64,000 nt of DNA from Hirsutella rhossiliensis (lineage: Eukaryota > Ascomycota > Sordariomycetes > Hypocreales > Ophiocordycipitaceae): NCBI RefSeq assembly GCF_020360975.1, contig NW_025408673.1:2542001-2606000 (forward strand), written 5' to 3'. How positions within the stretch are numbered: the first letter of the stretch is position 1; each line of letters begins with the position of its first letter. A program made the position numbers and the translations under genes. Shown one piece after another: positions 47,640 through 57,202 of this stretch. The notes under the pieces were generated by a model. The model ran no database searches. It was not told the DNA's origin and was given only the letters and a program-made list of their open reading frames with translations.

Positions 47640-49070
47640 TTATAACTACCTAAACTAATAAGAATATAATATTAACTATTTAACTATAATAAGTTAGCGC
47701 TTCTTATTACCTAAATCTTAATACTTCTTAATATATTTACTTTAATAACTATACTTTATTACTATTAAGCCTTAGTAATTTATTTAGCGTCTTACTACCC
47801 TTAGTTTTAAATATTATAAGGAAAACCCTTAATAACCCTTATAACGCCTATAAGTAGTTTACCTTATTATTTAATAAGGATAAGCTTCTTACTTTATTAT
47901 TATATAACCTAGATAAGGCTATCTTTCTTAATAAGACTAAAATAATAGCTAGCGCCCTTAGAACTATATAGATCGCTACTATCTTAGCTAACGTCGTTAA
48001 TAAGCTCCTATTTAAATAGGTCGCCTTTACTAACGCTAAGATACTTAAGATTATTACTACTATTACTAGTATAAAGTACCTCCTTACCTATTTAAAGATA
48101 TTTAAGGCTACTATTATAAAGGACCGCGAGGCTATTAATATACTAGGAACCTATAAGTTTAAAGAGAGCTTTAAGCGTACCTTAGCTAAAACTAAAAGAT
48201 TTAGCGCGATTAACCTTACCTTTAACGAGCTATTAAGGAACCTATTTACTAAACGCTTACTTACTACCGCCGCGGCCTTACCCTCTACTTTTTTTAAGTA
48301 AGCTAACCTATTTACTAAGGAATAGGCCTTAAAGCTAGTCCGATTAAAGCTTAACCCCTTTTAAGTTCTAAGCTATAAAAAACCTAGACTATTCTATATT
48401 ATACCTTTTATAATATACTTTAATAACCTAGGCGATCTAAATAGCTATATAGGTATCGTTTACTTTAAGTTAGAAGCGTTAGTTTATAGAGACTTAAACG
48501 TAGCTATAATTTAAGTAAATCTATTTACTACTATTTATAAAAAGGTTAATAGTAACCTCTTACTTAGTTAGTACGCTGCTTTTACTAAATTACTTACTAG
48601 CTTTATCTATTAGTTTATATTCGCTACTTACCTCTTAAATAACTCGCTTAAGCTTACTATAGTATATTAAAGAGCTACCCGCGTTAGCCTTTTATATACG
48701 CTAGTAGCGGCCCGCCTTTATATAGCTAATATAATAGCTTATTTTAGCTTTTTAGACTAAAGGTTTACTAGTATATACCTAGGTAGGTTTTAAAACCTAG
48801 GCCTAACTATATAGGCACCGGTAGTAGTAATCTATAACTAAATTCTAGCCTCTTATAATAGACTAGCTATAATACTCTTAATAGAACCGGCCTTAAATAA
48901 CGCTTATAGTATACTTATTTATAGAGCCTTTAATATATAAGATACTTTAAATAATAAGCTAGTAGGCGCTAAGGAACTAATAAAGGAGGAAGCTAAGAAG
49001 GAGATTCCTTACCTTACCCTTACCTTTATAGCGTAAGATAGCTAGTTATTAGTTTAGCCTTATTATATCC
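47640..49070 (+). pseudogene. Unrecognised long frame downstream of Gypsy E integrase
   Basis: A single plus-strand frame (codon register fixed by 48020-48022 as GTC) runs for more than 450 codons, interrupted only by TAA/TAG attributable to RIP. Words such as A-I-N-L-T-F-N-E-L-L (near 48210) and L-V-Y-R-D-L-N-V-A-I (near 48480) look like normal protein rather than random translation. CpG-rich codons (GCG, CGC) are retained. It shows no zinc knuckle, DDE or RT motif that I recognise. Position after integrase and before the 3' LTR would fit an extra (third) frame of the Gypsy element, or an older unrelated insertion. Confidence 0.45.
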
Positions 49071-49084
49071 TTAGTCTTATTTAC

Positions 49085-49265
49085 TTTTTACTAGCTTAGC
49101 TATAAAGCGCTCTTAGTTTTATTTAGTTTTCCCTTAGCTTAGCTATACTATACCCTTAGCCTTACTTTATTTATTACCTTAGTTTAGCTACTTAGCGCCC
49201 TTAGTTTTAGTAGTATTTTACCTTTAGCTTAGCTACCTCGCGCCCTTAGTATTAGTTATTTAAAG
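49085..49265. repeat. Imperfect tandem repeats after the unrecognised frame
   Basis: A unit containing TTAGCTTAGCTA followed by GCGCCCTTAGTTTT recurs several times at about 50-70 bp spacing. It looks like a degenerate minisatellite within element E, without visible coding role. The stretch 49266-50177 that follows is mutated DNA with no motif I can defend. Confidence 0.5.
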
Positions 49266-50177
49266 GAGTATTTTAAAAGTTTTATTTAATAGGGGGCTAA
49301 TCCCTATATATATCCCTATATATATAGCTTAATATTAAGCTAGGAAACCCTATACTTAATTTATAAGGGAATATTCCCTTCTTTTTTTATATAAATTTAT
49401 ATATCTTTATTATTATATTTTTTCTTATTATAGCCTTAAATATAAATATTATAATAAGGGCTTTCGTAGTTAAGCTTATATTTAGCGGTAAGACTACCTA
49501 TAAGATTACTAGCCTTACTAAAGTCTCTACCTTTTAGGATAACTATATCCTTATTTTAAAGCTCTTTCCTTTCTCTAAGAAATATATATAAGACTAACTA
49601 AGTATAATAGTTTAAGAAGATAAGGCTCTAATATATAACTACTATATTTAGTAGTAAGCTTATAACTTTTATTAAGTTTAGCGGCTTCTTTAGTATAGTA
49701 ATAGCCCTAACCTTAATATAATAGAGCCTACCTAGCCTTAGATAAAGAGACGGACTATAAGAAAAGTTACGCTATAAAGCTAGTAGGAAGCTATCGTAGC
49801 TTAGAATTTAGCTTAAAAAGAGCTATTATAAGAGTATATCTAAGCTTAGATTAAGAGAATTCTAAGGTATATTTAAGAGATAATCGTACTTAAGCAAGGA
49901 AATAAGTATAAGGAAGGTAAGAGTAAGCTATAGCTAATTTTAATAGTAGCGTTCCTTATATAGCTTAGCGCTAGTTTTAGCGTTATATATAACTTTCTTA
50001 ATTAACGTTTATCCTAGGTTACGTTTTATATAAAATATAAGTTTTTCCCTTATACTAACCTTAGATATCTATATAACTTTACTATAATTCCCTATTAATA
50101 TAATTCCTACTTAAATACTATAGGAGACTAATAAAGATATTGGTTAATTCTTTTACCCTAGGTATTTATTATAGGAC

Positions 50178-50653
50178 TATCGCGAAGCGTGGCTTAATTT
50201 TATAGTTCTTAGAGAAATCTCTTAGTATAAGGGACCTAGGAAGCTAAAAAACCGGTTTAAAAGAAGGAGCTAAAAGGAGGTATAAAGAGGAGGGTAAAGG
50301 AAAGAAGGGAAGTAGAAGTAGCGATAGCTTCCTATAGAGGTAGCGAGAGATAAGACGGATATACTAGCAACGGCTAGAAAGGAGGGGAAAAACTATTAAA
50401 AAGCTTAGTAGTTAAGAGGATATTAATAGCTTCTTTAAGTAAGATCTTTTTTATTAATTAAGATACTAGATAGGTATAAAGAAGGGCGTTAAATAAAGGA
50501 AAGAAGGATAATTAAAGTAATATAATAATTACTCCCTTACTATAATAACTACCCCTATAAGAATTAAATATCTCTACCTTACCTATCCGATCTCTTACTT
50601 TTAATTTTACCTTTATATATTTTTATATACTTCTTATATCTCTCTACGCGAGA
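50178..50653 (+). repeat. Solo D-family LTR inside Gypsy E
   Basis: A third copy of the Copia D LTR (TATCGCGAAGCGTGGC start) with no D internal sequence beside it. Flanks AGGAC (50173-50177) and AGGCC (50654-50658) match at four of five positions, a weak target duplication. It sits only about 10 bp before the right LTR of E. It is less mutated at its start (GCGTGG retained) than the other two copies. Confidence 0.8.
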
Positions 50654-50662
50654 AGGCCACCC

Positions 50663-51352
50663 TATAGTTAATAATCTAGGTACTTATAATAATATTTACT
50701 TATCTTAGGGAAGTTACCCTTAACTCTTTAAAGCTCCTTATAAAAGAAGGAACCTAAAAGCTACTAGGTAAACTCTAGGAAATTACCTAGAAATCCTAGA
50801 AATAATAACTAAGCGGGTTATATAGATATTTTATAGAGATTTCCCTTATAGATATATTATATAAGGAATATACTACGATTTCGTAAGTAATAATAGCTCC
50901 CTAAGGATTATATTAATATTTCCTTAAGAAGTTACTATAAGATTATAGTAGGGAAATTAAAGAAAAGTACCTATACCTACCTAGGAAAAATACTAGGAAA
51001 TACCGCTAATATATTATACTACCGTTATATAATTATAAGGCTAAGATATTATATAGTTAAGCTCTAAGTAAGGTCTTACGCTTACTATAGTATATATAGA
51101 AGTTAAAGAACCTACTAGATCTTAAGCGGGTAAAAAAGAATATAAATAGTTATTACTATTCTTACTTTAACTTATAAGACCGGTAGCTAGTTTATATTTA
51201 ATATATATAATAATATATAGTATCTAGCCTATATAATACGTTTAAGTATATATAGTAGCTAGTCCGTTTTATTACCTATTAAACTTATACTAGATCTAAG
51301 TAAATAGTAAGGTTAAAGTACCGGCCTTATACTAAGGGACTAGTATATAATA
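50663..51352 (+). repeat. 3' LTR of Gypsy E
   Basis: A 690-bp partner of 40405-41007, with about 87 extra bp near 51241-51335 that include a second GTAGCTAGTC-type word. After it LINE reverse transcriptase coding resumes. Confidence 0.85.
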
Positions 51353-51835
51353 CCTATAGTTTTTATTAAGGCCTATAAAGCTTTATTTAACTAAGGGTAC
51401 TACCCTAAGGTATAAAAGGAAGCTATAGGAATTATACTTCCTAAGTAAGATAAGCTAGACTATACTATCCCTAAAGCCTATAAGGTTATAAGTCTACTTA
51501 ACTACTTAGGAAAGGTCCTCGAAAAGCTATACGCTACCTAGCTAAGCTATCTAGCTAATATAGCTAGGCTTTTAAACCCTATATAGCTAAGGGGACGAAA
51601 ATAGCGGTTAGCTATAAATATAGCCTTCCTCCTTTTATACTATATCTAAAAGAAGTAGGAATCTAATAAGAAGGCTATTACTAGTACTGTCTTATTAGAT
51701 ATAAAGGGCGCCTTTAACTTTATATCGAAGGAATAGCTTATAAGGGTCTTAAGGGACTTAAATCTCCTTAAGGCCCTTATAAGCTAGGTAGACTACTTCC
51801 TTACTAAAAGGAAGATCTAGGCCCCTATTAGCCTC
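51353..51835 (+). pseudogene. LINE reverse transcriptase fragment (continues 37128-40404)
   Basis: The plus-strand frame holds typical non-LTR RT landmarks. There is a Y-P-K-V-W-K-E-A word (TAA for Trp), then L-P-K, then V-I-S-L-L-N-Y-L-G-K-V-L-E-K near 51485-51525. L-L-D-I-K-G-A-F-N follows near 51690-51718 (family L-D-I-x-G-A-F-D). The YADD box and everything downstream are missing because the mutated block ends abruptly near 51,835. The fragment is therefore 3'-truncated at the boundary with ordinary DNA. Confidence 0.85.
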
Positions 51836-52341
51836 GCCATGGCCCTAGAGGCTGCATGCGAGTAATAATATAAAAAAGAAATTGTGTGTGTGTGTAATTA
51901 TAGGCGGGCGGGGGCGCGGGCGTTTAGGCGGTACCGCTACCTGCCATGCGGGCGCGGTATAAATAGGCGGAGCGGGCTAGTGTTGGTACGAATGTTAAAA
52001 ATAGGGCGTTTATACGAATAACGATATATCTTTATATAAATAGTAATACTCTTATAGATATGTTCTTTAGCTTTAATTAATATAACTTATTAAGACTTAT
52101 GCTAGGATCTTTGACCATGTCGGCCGGTCTGGTCGTCTTTGGTAACACAGCCAGTCGTGTATGTGCTTTCCCCAAGTCGCTAATCATGTTACCGTATAAA
52201 TCGATGCTCACAAGATTAAATTTCCATGGCGCGTAATTTGGTCTTCCCTGCCGCTGGTACCGCCTTGGCTTCATTCGGATTTAGAGCTTCTTGACGGTTG
52301 TGATGGATCCCTATGCTAACGTATGCTTGCTTCCCTAGGGT
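51836..52341. other. Transition zone with TG microsatellite
   Basis: CA and TG words return here. A short (TG)n run lies at about 51882-51896, followed by GC-rich sequence (GGCGGGCGGGGGCGCGGGCG near 51904-51924). Positions 51990-52090 are again AT-rich and TG-poor. No gene was recognised. Confidence 0.6.
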
Positions 52342-52635
52342 TTGGGCTCCGACATCCTCGTCGGCGCCTCCCTCAAATCTATCCACGGAAAGCATGCTAC
52401 CTGGAGACAAGAGGTCATCTTACAAGCCTTTGTGGTTATTGCTTTTGTCCCTAGCATTGCTAGTATGACGGGCGTCTTTTTACAAATCTTTGGCGCCGGA
52501 GCATGGGCCTCGATCGCTGCTCTCGATAGCCTTGCGGTTCACTTTATTATTACCTTGCCCCTTGTGGTTTGGGGTAAAATAGCGAGATCTCGCACTGCTG
52601 ACCGATATTATCGAACCTCGGGGACAGTGCACTAA
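52342..52635 (+). CDS. Small hypothetical membrane-protein frame or relic
   Basis: A 97-codon frame whose product has two hydrophobic stretches (about residues 25-52 and 54-78, with runs such as F-V-V-I-A-F-V-P and F-I-I-T-L-P-L-V-V-W) and a basic tail. Codon choice is C-ending and gene-like. A possible acceptor (CTTCCCTAG, ending at 52339) lies just upstream, so this could be the last exon of a decayed membrane protein whose earlier exons are gone or lost in the mutated zone. No family recognised. It is the first gene-like DNA right of the RIP boundary. Real expression is doubtful. Confidence 0.3.
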   Translation: MGSDILVGASLKSIHGKHATWRQEVILQAFVVIAFVPSIASMTGVFLQIFGAGAWASIAALDSLAVHFIITLPLVVWGKIARSRTADRYYRTSGTVH

Positions 52636-52996
52636 GCCAAAAAAGAGGACACGAGTTATAAAGGACGAGAGGTTCAATTTAGATGGCAGGACTTTGCAGA
52701 CAAATTTACGCTCCGCAGACTTGAATTCTGAAATGCGGCCTGGGTAGATTGAGTGAAGCGACTAACAGAGATCGTGAGAAGTCAAGACGAATAGTCTGGA
52801 TGGCCGAGCGTCCGGAAGGTTACTGCAAGGTTATGTTAAGGATTACGGTGTTATTGACTTACACTCTTTCTTGATTCGGAGGGAGTGGTGGGAGGCAACG
52901 TGAAGCGAGAAGCGCCGCGCAGAGTCACCAGTCGGCCAATGGTTATCCAACTCATGCGGATGCTTGGAGAAAGCTGAAACCCATGCAAGCTAGCGT
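52636..52996. other. Spacer, nothing recognised
   Basis: Ordinary-composition DNA between the small membrane frame and the Fot1-like transposon. No supported gene on either strand. Confidence 0.6.
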
Positions 52997-52998
52997 TA

Positions 52999-53042
52999 AG
53001 TCCCTGCACATAGAAATGGGCACCCCCCTGTTTTGGGCACCC
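52999..53042 (+). repeat. Left terminal inverted repeat of the Fot1-like element
   Basis: 44 bp, identical to the reverse complement of 54803-54846, containing two GGGCACCC words. It is preceded by TA. Confidence 0.97.
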
Positions 53043-53152
53043 AAGATGGGTGCCCAACCTAAACGGCTGCGTCAACTTCAACAGCAAATTTCACCGCGGA
53101 AACGCATCCAATCTGCTAAAAAATTGACGCATGTGTCTTCAAGCCACTACTG

Positions 53153-54758
53153 ATGAAATATACAGAGTCTGACATTCACAGCGCCCTTGAGGCAATCGCC
53201 AATGGCGGATCCGCCAAGAAGGCTGCTCGCGATTGGGGCGTCCCGAGGGCAACTCTTTACAATCGCATGCATGGTCACGAATGCAGAAAGGATGCATTTT
53301 CTGCTCTTCAGAGGCTTTCTCAGACACAGGAAAAGCAACTTACCGAATGGATTCTCATTCAGGACGCCTTGGGCCTTCCTCCCACTCACTCGCAGATCAG
53401 GCAGTTCGCGCAGCGCATGCTCGCCGTCAAAGGAGACCACACACCGCTCGGAAAACACTGGATGCAAGCATTTTAAGACGAAATCCTGCAGTTCGGACCC
53501 AGAAGTGCCATCACAGAGACTCTGCGCGTGTCAACGGCGCTTCTACCGAGGTAATTCGGCCTTGGTTCAACAATTTCTTCCTTCCGAGATTCTGGCTATT
53601 AAGCCGGAGAACAGGTACAACATGGATGAAGCAGGCATCATGGAAGGACTTGGGGAGAATGGCCTGGTCGTTGGCAGTGCTGAAAAACGATCTGTACAAA
53701 AGAAGACGCCTGGTTCTCGGGTCTGGACGTCGTTCATCGAGTGCGTGTCCGCTGCCGGCACCTTCCTCCCTCCACCCGTCATTTTCAAGGGCAAATCGGT
53801 CCAGCAACAGTGGTTCCCAGAAGATCTCAGTACTTTTAGTGACTGGCAATTCACTGCGACAAAGAACGGCTGGACTTCGGACCAAACTGCGGTGGAGTGG
53901 CTCGAAAAGGTGTTCATTCCAAGAACCCAGCCACCCGACCCTTCGGAGCGAAGACTGCTAGTATTGGACGGCCACGGAAGTCACGAGACGGTTGACTTCA
54001 TGTATCTATGCTACCAGCATCAGATTCACCTTCTTTTCTTACCTCCCATACCTCTCATGTGCTGCAACCGCTCGATTTGTCTGTCTTCTCGCTCTTAGCA
54101 CTACTACCGCAAACAGGTCGGATTTCTCAGCCTCCTGACCGATTCAAGCCCAGTCGGCAAGCAAAACTTTCTTTCCTGCTACCAGAAAGCACGCGAGCAA
54201 GCGCTCACTGTGTCAAACATCAAGGGTGGCTGGAAAGCGACGGGTTTGTGGCCGGTGTCGATGGCGAAGCCACTTTTGAGCCCTCTTCTGCTGGAGAACA
54301 GCAACAGACGCAAAAGAACGCGAAAAATGTGGCCAATGCATTCAATAGCCACTTACCCACCAGTGACTGGCAATCAGACACATCCCAGATTGCGTGGTCG
54401 ACCCCGAGGCGCTCGCAAGATCTGAAGGTTCAGGTAGTTCAATTCAACCAGCTAGACGACGACGTGCCCACGAAGAGATTGCTGTTCAGGAAGATCACAA
54501 AAGGGTTTGACGAGAAGGATGGCCTTTTAGCAAAAGCTCAATTGCAGATTCAGGCACTGGAAACACAATTGGCGGCCGTCAAGCCGAAAAAGGAAGAGGG
54601 TGGTCACGAGCCCGAATTCGAGGTTCGCCAATATTGAGGCAATACGACGGGCGCAGGAGGAGGTGAACGCAGCTGAGAATGAAGAATCTGATGAAACCGA
54701 AGCTGAGGTTTCAGAAATAGGTGACGATTGTATCGTAGTGCACGGTGGTGGGCAGTGA
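53153..54758 (+). pseudogene. Frameshifted Fot1/pogo transposase
   Basis: The transposase would cut and reinsert the element. The N-terminal helix-turn-helix (A-K-K-A-A-R-D-W-G-V-P, from about 53210) and a second CENP-B-type helix region (near 53385-53420) are in the first frame. Catalytic landmarks are Y-N-M-D-E-A-G (first Asp, near 53620), L-D-G-H-G-S-H (second Asp, near 53965) and L-Q-P-L-D-L (third Asp, near 54065). The coding phase changes near 53474, 53575, 54041, 54096, somewhere in 54290-54350, and near 54615. That makes about six indels, so no full protein of the usual 500-550 residues can be made. The likely end is TGA at 54756-54758. No RIP-type stops are seen. Confidence 0.9.
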
Positions 54759-54802
54759 GAAGGGATTGAATTAATGGTGTTGAAAATGGTCGTGATTTTT
54801 TG

Positions 54803-54846
54803 GGGTGCCCAAAACAGGGGGGTGCCCATTTCTATGTGCAGGGACT
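54803..54846 (-). repeat. Right terminal inverted repeat of the Fot1-like element
   Basis: 44-bp inverted partner of 52999-53042, followed by TA at 54847-54848. Confidence 0.97.
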
Positions 54847-54872
54847 TATGCATCAAGCTCATTTTCGAAGTG

Positions 54873-55067
54873 CTAGGCCATGACGGTTGATCCTTGAAGA
54901 TGGTACACCGTCTCCTTGCACGAGGGAATCGCTGCCAGCACAGAAAAGGCAACAGCCACGTCCAAAAGTTTTCCATCGCGGGATTCGAAGTCTTGGAAGA
55001 GATGAATCGCTAAGAGGGTTTCATATCCCGATTCGAGGACGAACCGATTACGCGTGTCACAACGATG
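54873..55067 (-). pseudogene. Possible coding remnant next to the transposon
   Basis: A 65-codon open stretch on the minus strand, bounded by TGA at 55068-55070 and ending in TAG at 54873-54875. It reads like a genuine C-terminal exon (words E-S-G-Y-E-T-L-L-A, Q-D-F-E-S-R-D-G-K-L-L-D, S-V-L-A-A-I-P-S-C-K-E-T). It has no in-frame early Met and no obvious acceptor, so it may be a relic or an exon of an unrecognised gene. It lies only 25 bp from the right TA of the Fot1-like element. Family unknown. Confidence 0.3.
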
Positions 55068-55070
55068 TCA

Positions 55071-55463
55071 GGCCTCTGGCGCGGGCCATGCAACTTTACG
55101 TCTGGTGAAGCGAAGTGTTCTTTTGCTCTAGTAAATTGAGAGGCCGTTACAATATCTCGTGTAAAACAATCAGGAGCTAATTCAGCAACTGTTGTTGAAG
55201 TGTCTGTTAGCTCAAAACCAGGTGGTCTGCATAATACATACATACCATGCAAAATTCAGACGTGAAGTTCAGAGGCGTATCCTTTCAGTTGCTGCATGCT
55301 GCAAGGCAGCTCTAAGTCGCCAGGTCTTTAACCTTTTTGTTTTTGAGGATAAGAGCGTAATTTTAAACACGAGCGAGTTCTGGAGGGACGGTTGGAGATG
55401 GAGTCAAACACAAGAGCTAATAGTCAAACGAAGTCGGCTGTGATGAAACTTGCTCGCTAATAA
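55071..55463. other. Spacer, nothing recognised
   Basis: About 390 bp of ordinary-composition DNA downstream of the flavin monooxygenase. No supported gene. It probably contains that gene's 3' end. Confidence 0.55.
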
Positions 55464-56784
55464 CTAAGACAACTCTGCTCCGCTCTGCTCCGTAGCCACG
55501 GTGAGCGCGTGGACCATGCGTTGCGCCCCTTCATCGTTGTAAATCATGTGGTCGAGGTCGAGGCCGTCCTGGATATGAAGGCGGGCACGAGGACGCATAT
55601 CCATCTCGTATGCCACGACGGCGCGTTCCAGCGCCGCGGCGTCCTCGTCTTGGTTGTAGCAGCCATCTGTCTTGCCGAGCTCGGAAAGTATGCACTCAAA
55701 CAGCACCAGTGCGTCGTACAGGGCCTGGTTGACACCCTCGCCATTGGGGATCGCCACGTGCGCGGCATCCCCCAGCAGTACGATGCCGGGGGCACGCGTC
55801 CACCCCGGGGCTTCCGGTAGAAACAGATCCGGGTCGAGGTGGTATAGCAGCCAGGAGCGCCAGGGTCCTTCGGCGGCGTCCACAAAGGCCCGGAGGTGCG
55901 GAGCCCAGTCTGCGTAAAAGCCGAGCATCGCAGCGCGCGCCTTGTCCATGTCGGCGAGGTCGGCGTCACCACCGGGCCCTGTCAGGGTCTCGGGGGCCTT
56001 GAGGCCCATGTAAACGCGGTATGAGCCGTCGGACATTTGCTGTACGCAAAGGCTGCGCTCGGCACTCATGGCCATCGAGTTGCCGGAGCCCACCATGTCT
56101 CGGGCCGCTTGATATTGAGAATTGTTCTGTGTCAGCCAGCCCTCGACAAACATGGTGCCCGAGTAGTGCGGCTTCGCGGAGGTTATCTAAACAGAGGAAG
56201 CGCAGTTAATAGACAAAGCTTTGCGGTGAATATTGCCCGTCACTTACCATCTGCCGCAGCTTGCTCCATGCGCCATCGGCTCCCACGACCAGGCGGAAGC
56301 CGGTCTCGACTGAGCCATCGGCAAAGCGCAAAACAGGGCCCGCCGGGTCCGATTGCTTCATGCGCCCGTCACGCTCGGCAGACCGAAGGACCTTGCCCCA
56401 ACGAATGCGATGCGCTGGTAACGAATCGAGTAGCATCTGCCGCAGCTGCAAGCGATCGATTTCAGGGGCATCTCGGCCTTCCCCAAACGTGGCTCGGTGG
56501 TTGCCGCGGGCGTCTTGGATCGTCATTGTCGTGGCATCGCGGCGAGCCAGCCTTTCGAACTCGGCGTGTAAGCCTGCGCGACGAAGCGCTGCCTGACCCG
56601 TGTGGCCATGCACGTCCAGCGTGCCACCCTGGTACCGCTCCGGTGGCTCCGGTGATGCGTCGCGCTCAAACACGACGTACTCGATGCCGGCGCCTTGGAG
56701 CAAGCGCGCGAACGTCAGGCCGCATGGGCCGGCGCCCACTATGGCGATAGGTGCGGGCATGGTTCTCATTGGCACTGATGCCAA
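55464..56784 (-). CDS. FAD-dependent monooxygenase, TetX/UbiH (PHBH-fold) type
   Basis: Predicted 419-residue flavoprotein that would use NAD(P)H and O2 to hydroxylate an aromatic or polyketide-like substrate; the substrate is unknown. Two exons, 56784-56248 and 56186-55464, are joined in phase 0 across a 61-bp intron (GTAAGT...TTTAG, branch-like TTAAC). The Rossmann GxGxxG is at residues 17-22 with the ribose-binding Glu-Arg at 40-41. A Q-G-G-T-L-D-V-H word at 52-59 resembles TetX-type enzymes. The DG motif (G-A-D-G) is near 168-171, and the GD motif (L-L-G-D-A-A-H) has G318-D319. Length is normal. Met at 56784 was chosen as the first in-frame start; Met6 and Met9 are alternatives. The P450 lies 418 bp upstream on the same strand, suggesting joint work. 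Confidence 0.9.
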
Positions 56785-57202
56785 CGGATGGAGGATGAAG
56801 GAGGCAAACGTGCTCTTTCTACTAACCGTACAGAATCACGTAAGGGGGACAAGAGCGAACAGTTTATATGTCCATCAAAAGGCAGTCATCGGTCAGCAGC
56901 TGTCATATCGGTCCCGAGCCTCCTGCATGGAACTAGACGTCGGATGCTGGCCAAGCCCGAGAGACCGCCGTCCGGAACCGGTAATCACCTGGCTTCCGGC
57001 CGTTTCTCAGCAACTTTGGTCATATGTAGGTATTGGCGAAATGTATGCCAGAAACTTAAATATTTACTGGGAGGACACAATCGTTACCAAACTCAAGGCC
57101 TTGGTCTGAATCAGGGTCAACATTTTGCCTCTATTTTACAGCTGTGACCGCACATTAGCGACATAAGAAACCGAATCAGAAACATCCCATAGCCATTGAA
57201 TG
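56785..57202. other. Intergenic region between P450 and monooxygenase
   Basis: 418 bp on the upstream side of the monooxygenase start and downstream of the P450 stop. It should hold the promoter of the monooxygenase and the P450 3' end. No specific motif can be defended. Confidence 0.5.

Larger units (their letters stand above)
40405..51352 (+). mobile_element. Gypsy-type LTR retrotransposon E (plus strand), long copy
   Basis: Direct repeats 40405-41007 (603 bp) and 50663-51352 (690 bp) share start (TATAGT) and end (GGACTAGTATATAATA). The interior encodes a plus-strand Ty3/Gypsy pol with a chromodomain-like C-terminus ending near 46970. A further 3 kb contains an unrecognised long frame. A solo D-type LTR (50178-50653) lies near the right end. 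Without that insertion the element is about 10.5 kb, large for a fungal Gypsy. No clean target duplication was found (TATAT on the left, CCTAT on the right), so the exact ends are approximate, but LINE coding resumes on the right. Confidence 0.82.
1..51835. other. RIP-mutated, transposon-filled block
   Basis: Across the whole stretch CpA and its complement TpG are almost missing, while TpA is in great excess and CpG is retained. This is the known footprint of repeat-induced point mutation, which changes C to T in CpA context on both strands of duplicated DNA in ascomycetes. As a result ATG start codons are nearly absent and TAA/TAG are scattered through every frame, so no gene here can be functional as written. 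CA and TG survive mainly in the Copia C LTRs, its solo LTR copy and the TRIM element. The right edge is sharp, near 51,835, where CATGG and GCTGCATG-type words reappear. The block is probably heterochromatic; whether it is subtelomeric or pericentromeric cannot be told. Confidence 0.95.
52999..54846 (+). mobile_element. Fot1/pogo-type DNA transposon, 1,848 bp
   Basis: Perfect 44-bp terminal inverted repeats (52999-53042 and 54803-54846) start AGTCCCTGCACATAG. They are flanked on both sides by TA (52997-52998 and 54847-54848), the target duplication of the Tc1/mariner-pogo group. Overall size and TIR length are close to those known for Fusarium Fot1 (about 1.9 kb, 44-bp TIRs). It encodes one transposase on the plus strand, now frameshifted. 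Composition is normal with CA/TG retained, so no RIP has acted on this copy, in contrast to the retroelements a few kb away. With intact ends it could still be moved by a transposase made elsewhere. Confidence 0.95.

Noticed and set aside
49460..49500. G-K-T-T word suggesting a Walker A ATP-binding site
   Set aside because: The upstream glycine of GxxxxGK[ST] is missing and the frame is full of RIP stops; coincidence is likely.
1..51835. Centromere or telomere interpretation of the AT-rich block
   Set aside because: No TTAGGG arrays or satellite periodicity seen; transposon nesting plus RIP explains the composition, and chromosomal position cannot be judged from this window.
53511..53917. 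Minus-strand frames of 116-124 codons inside the Fot1-like element
   Set aside because: They are antisense shadows of the transposase catalytic region and show no domain.
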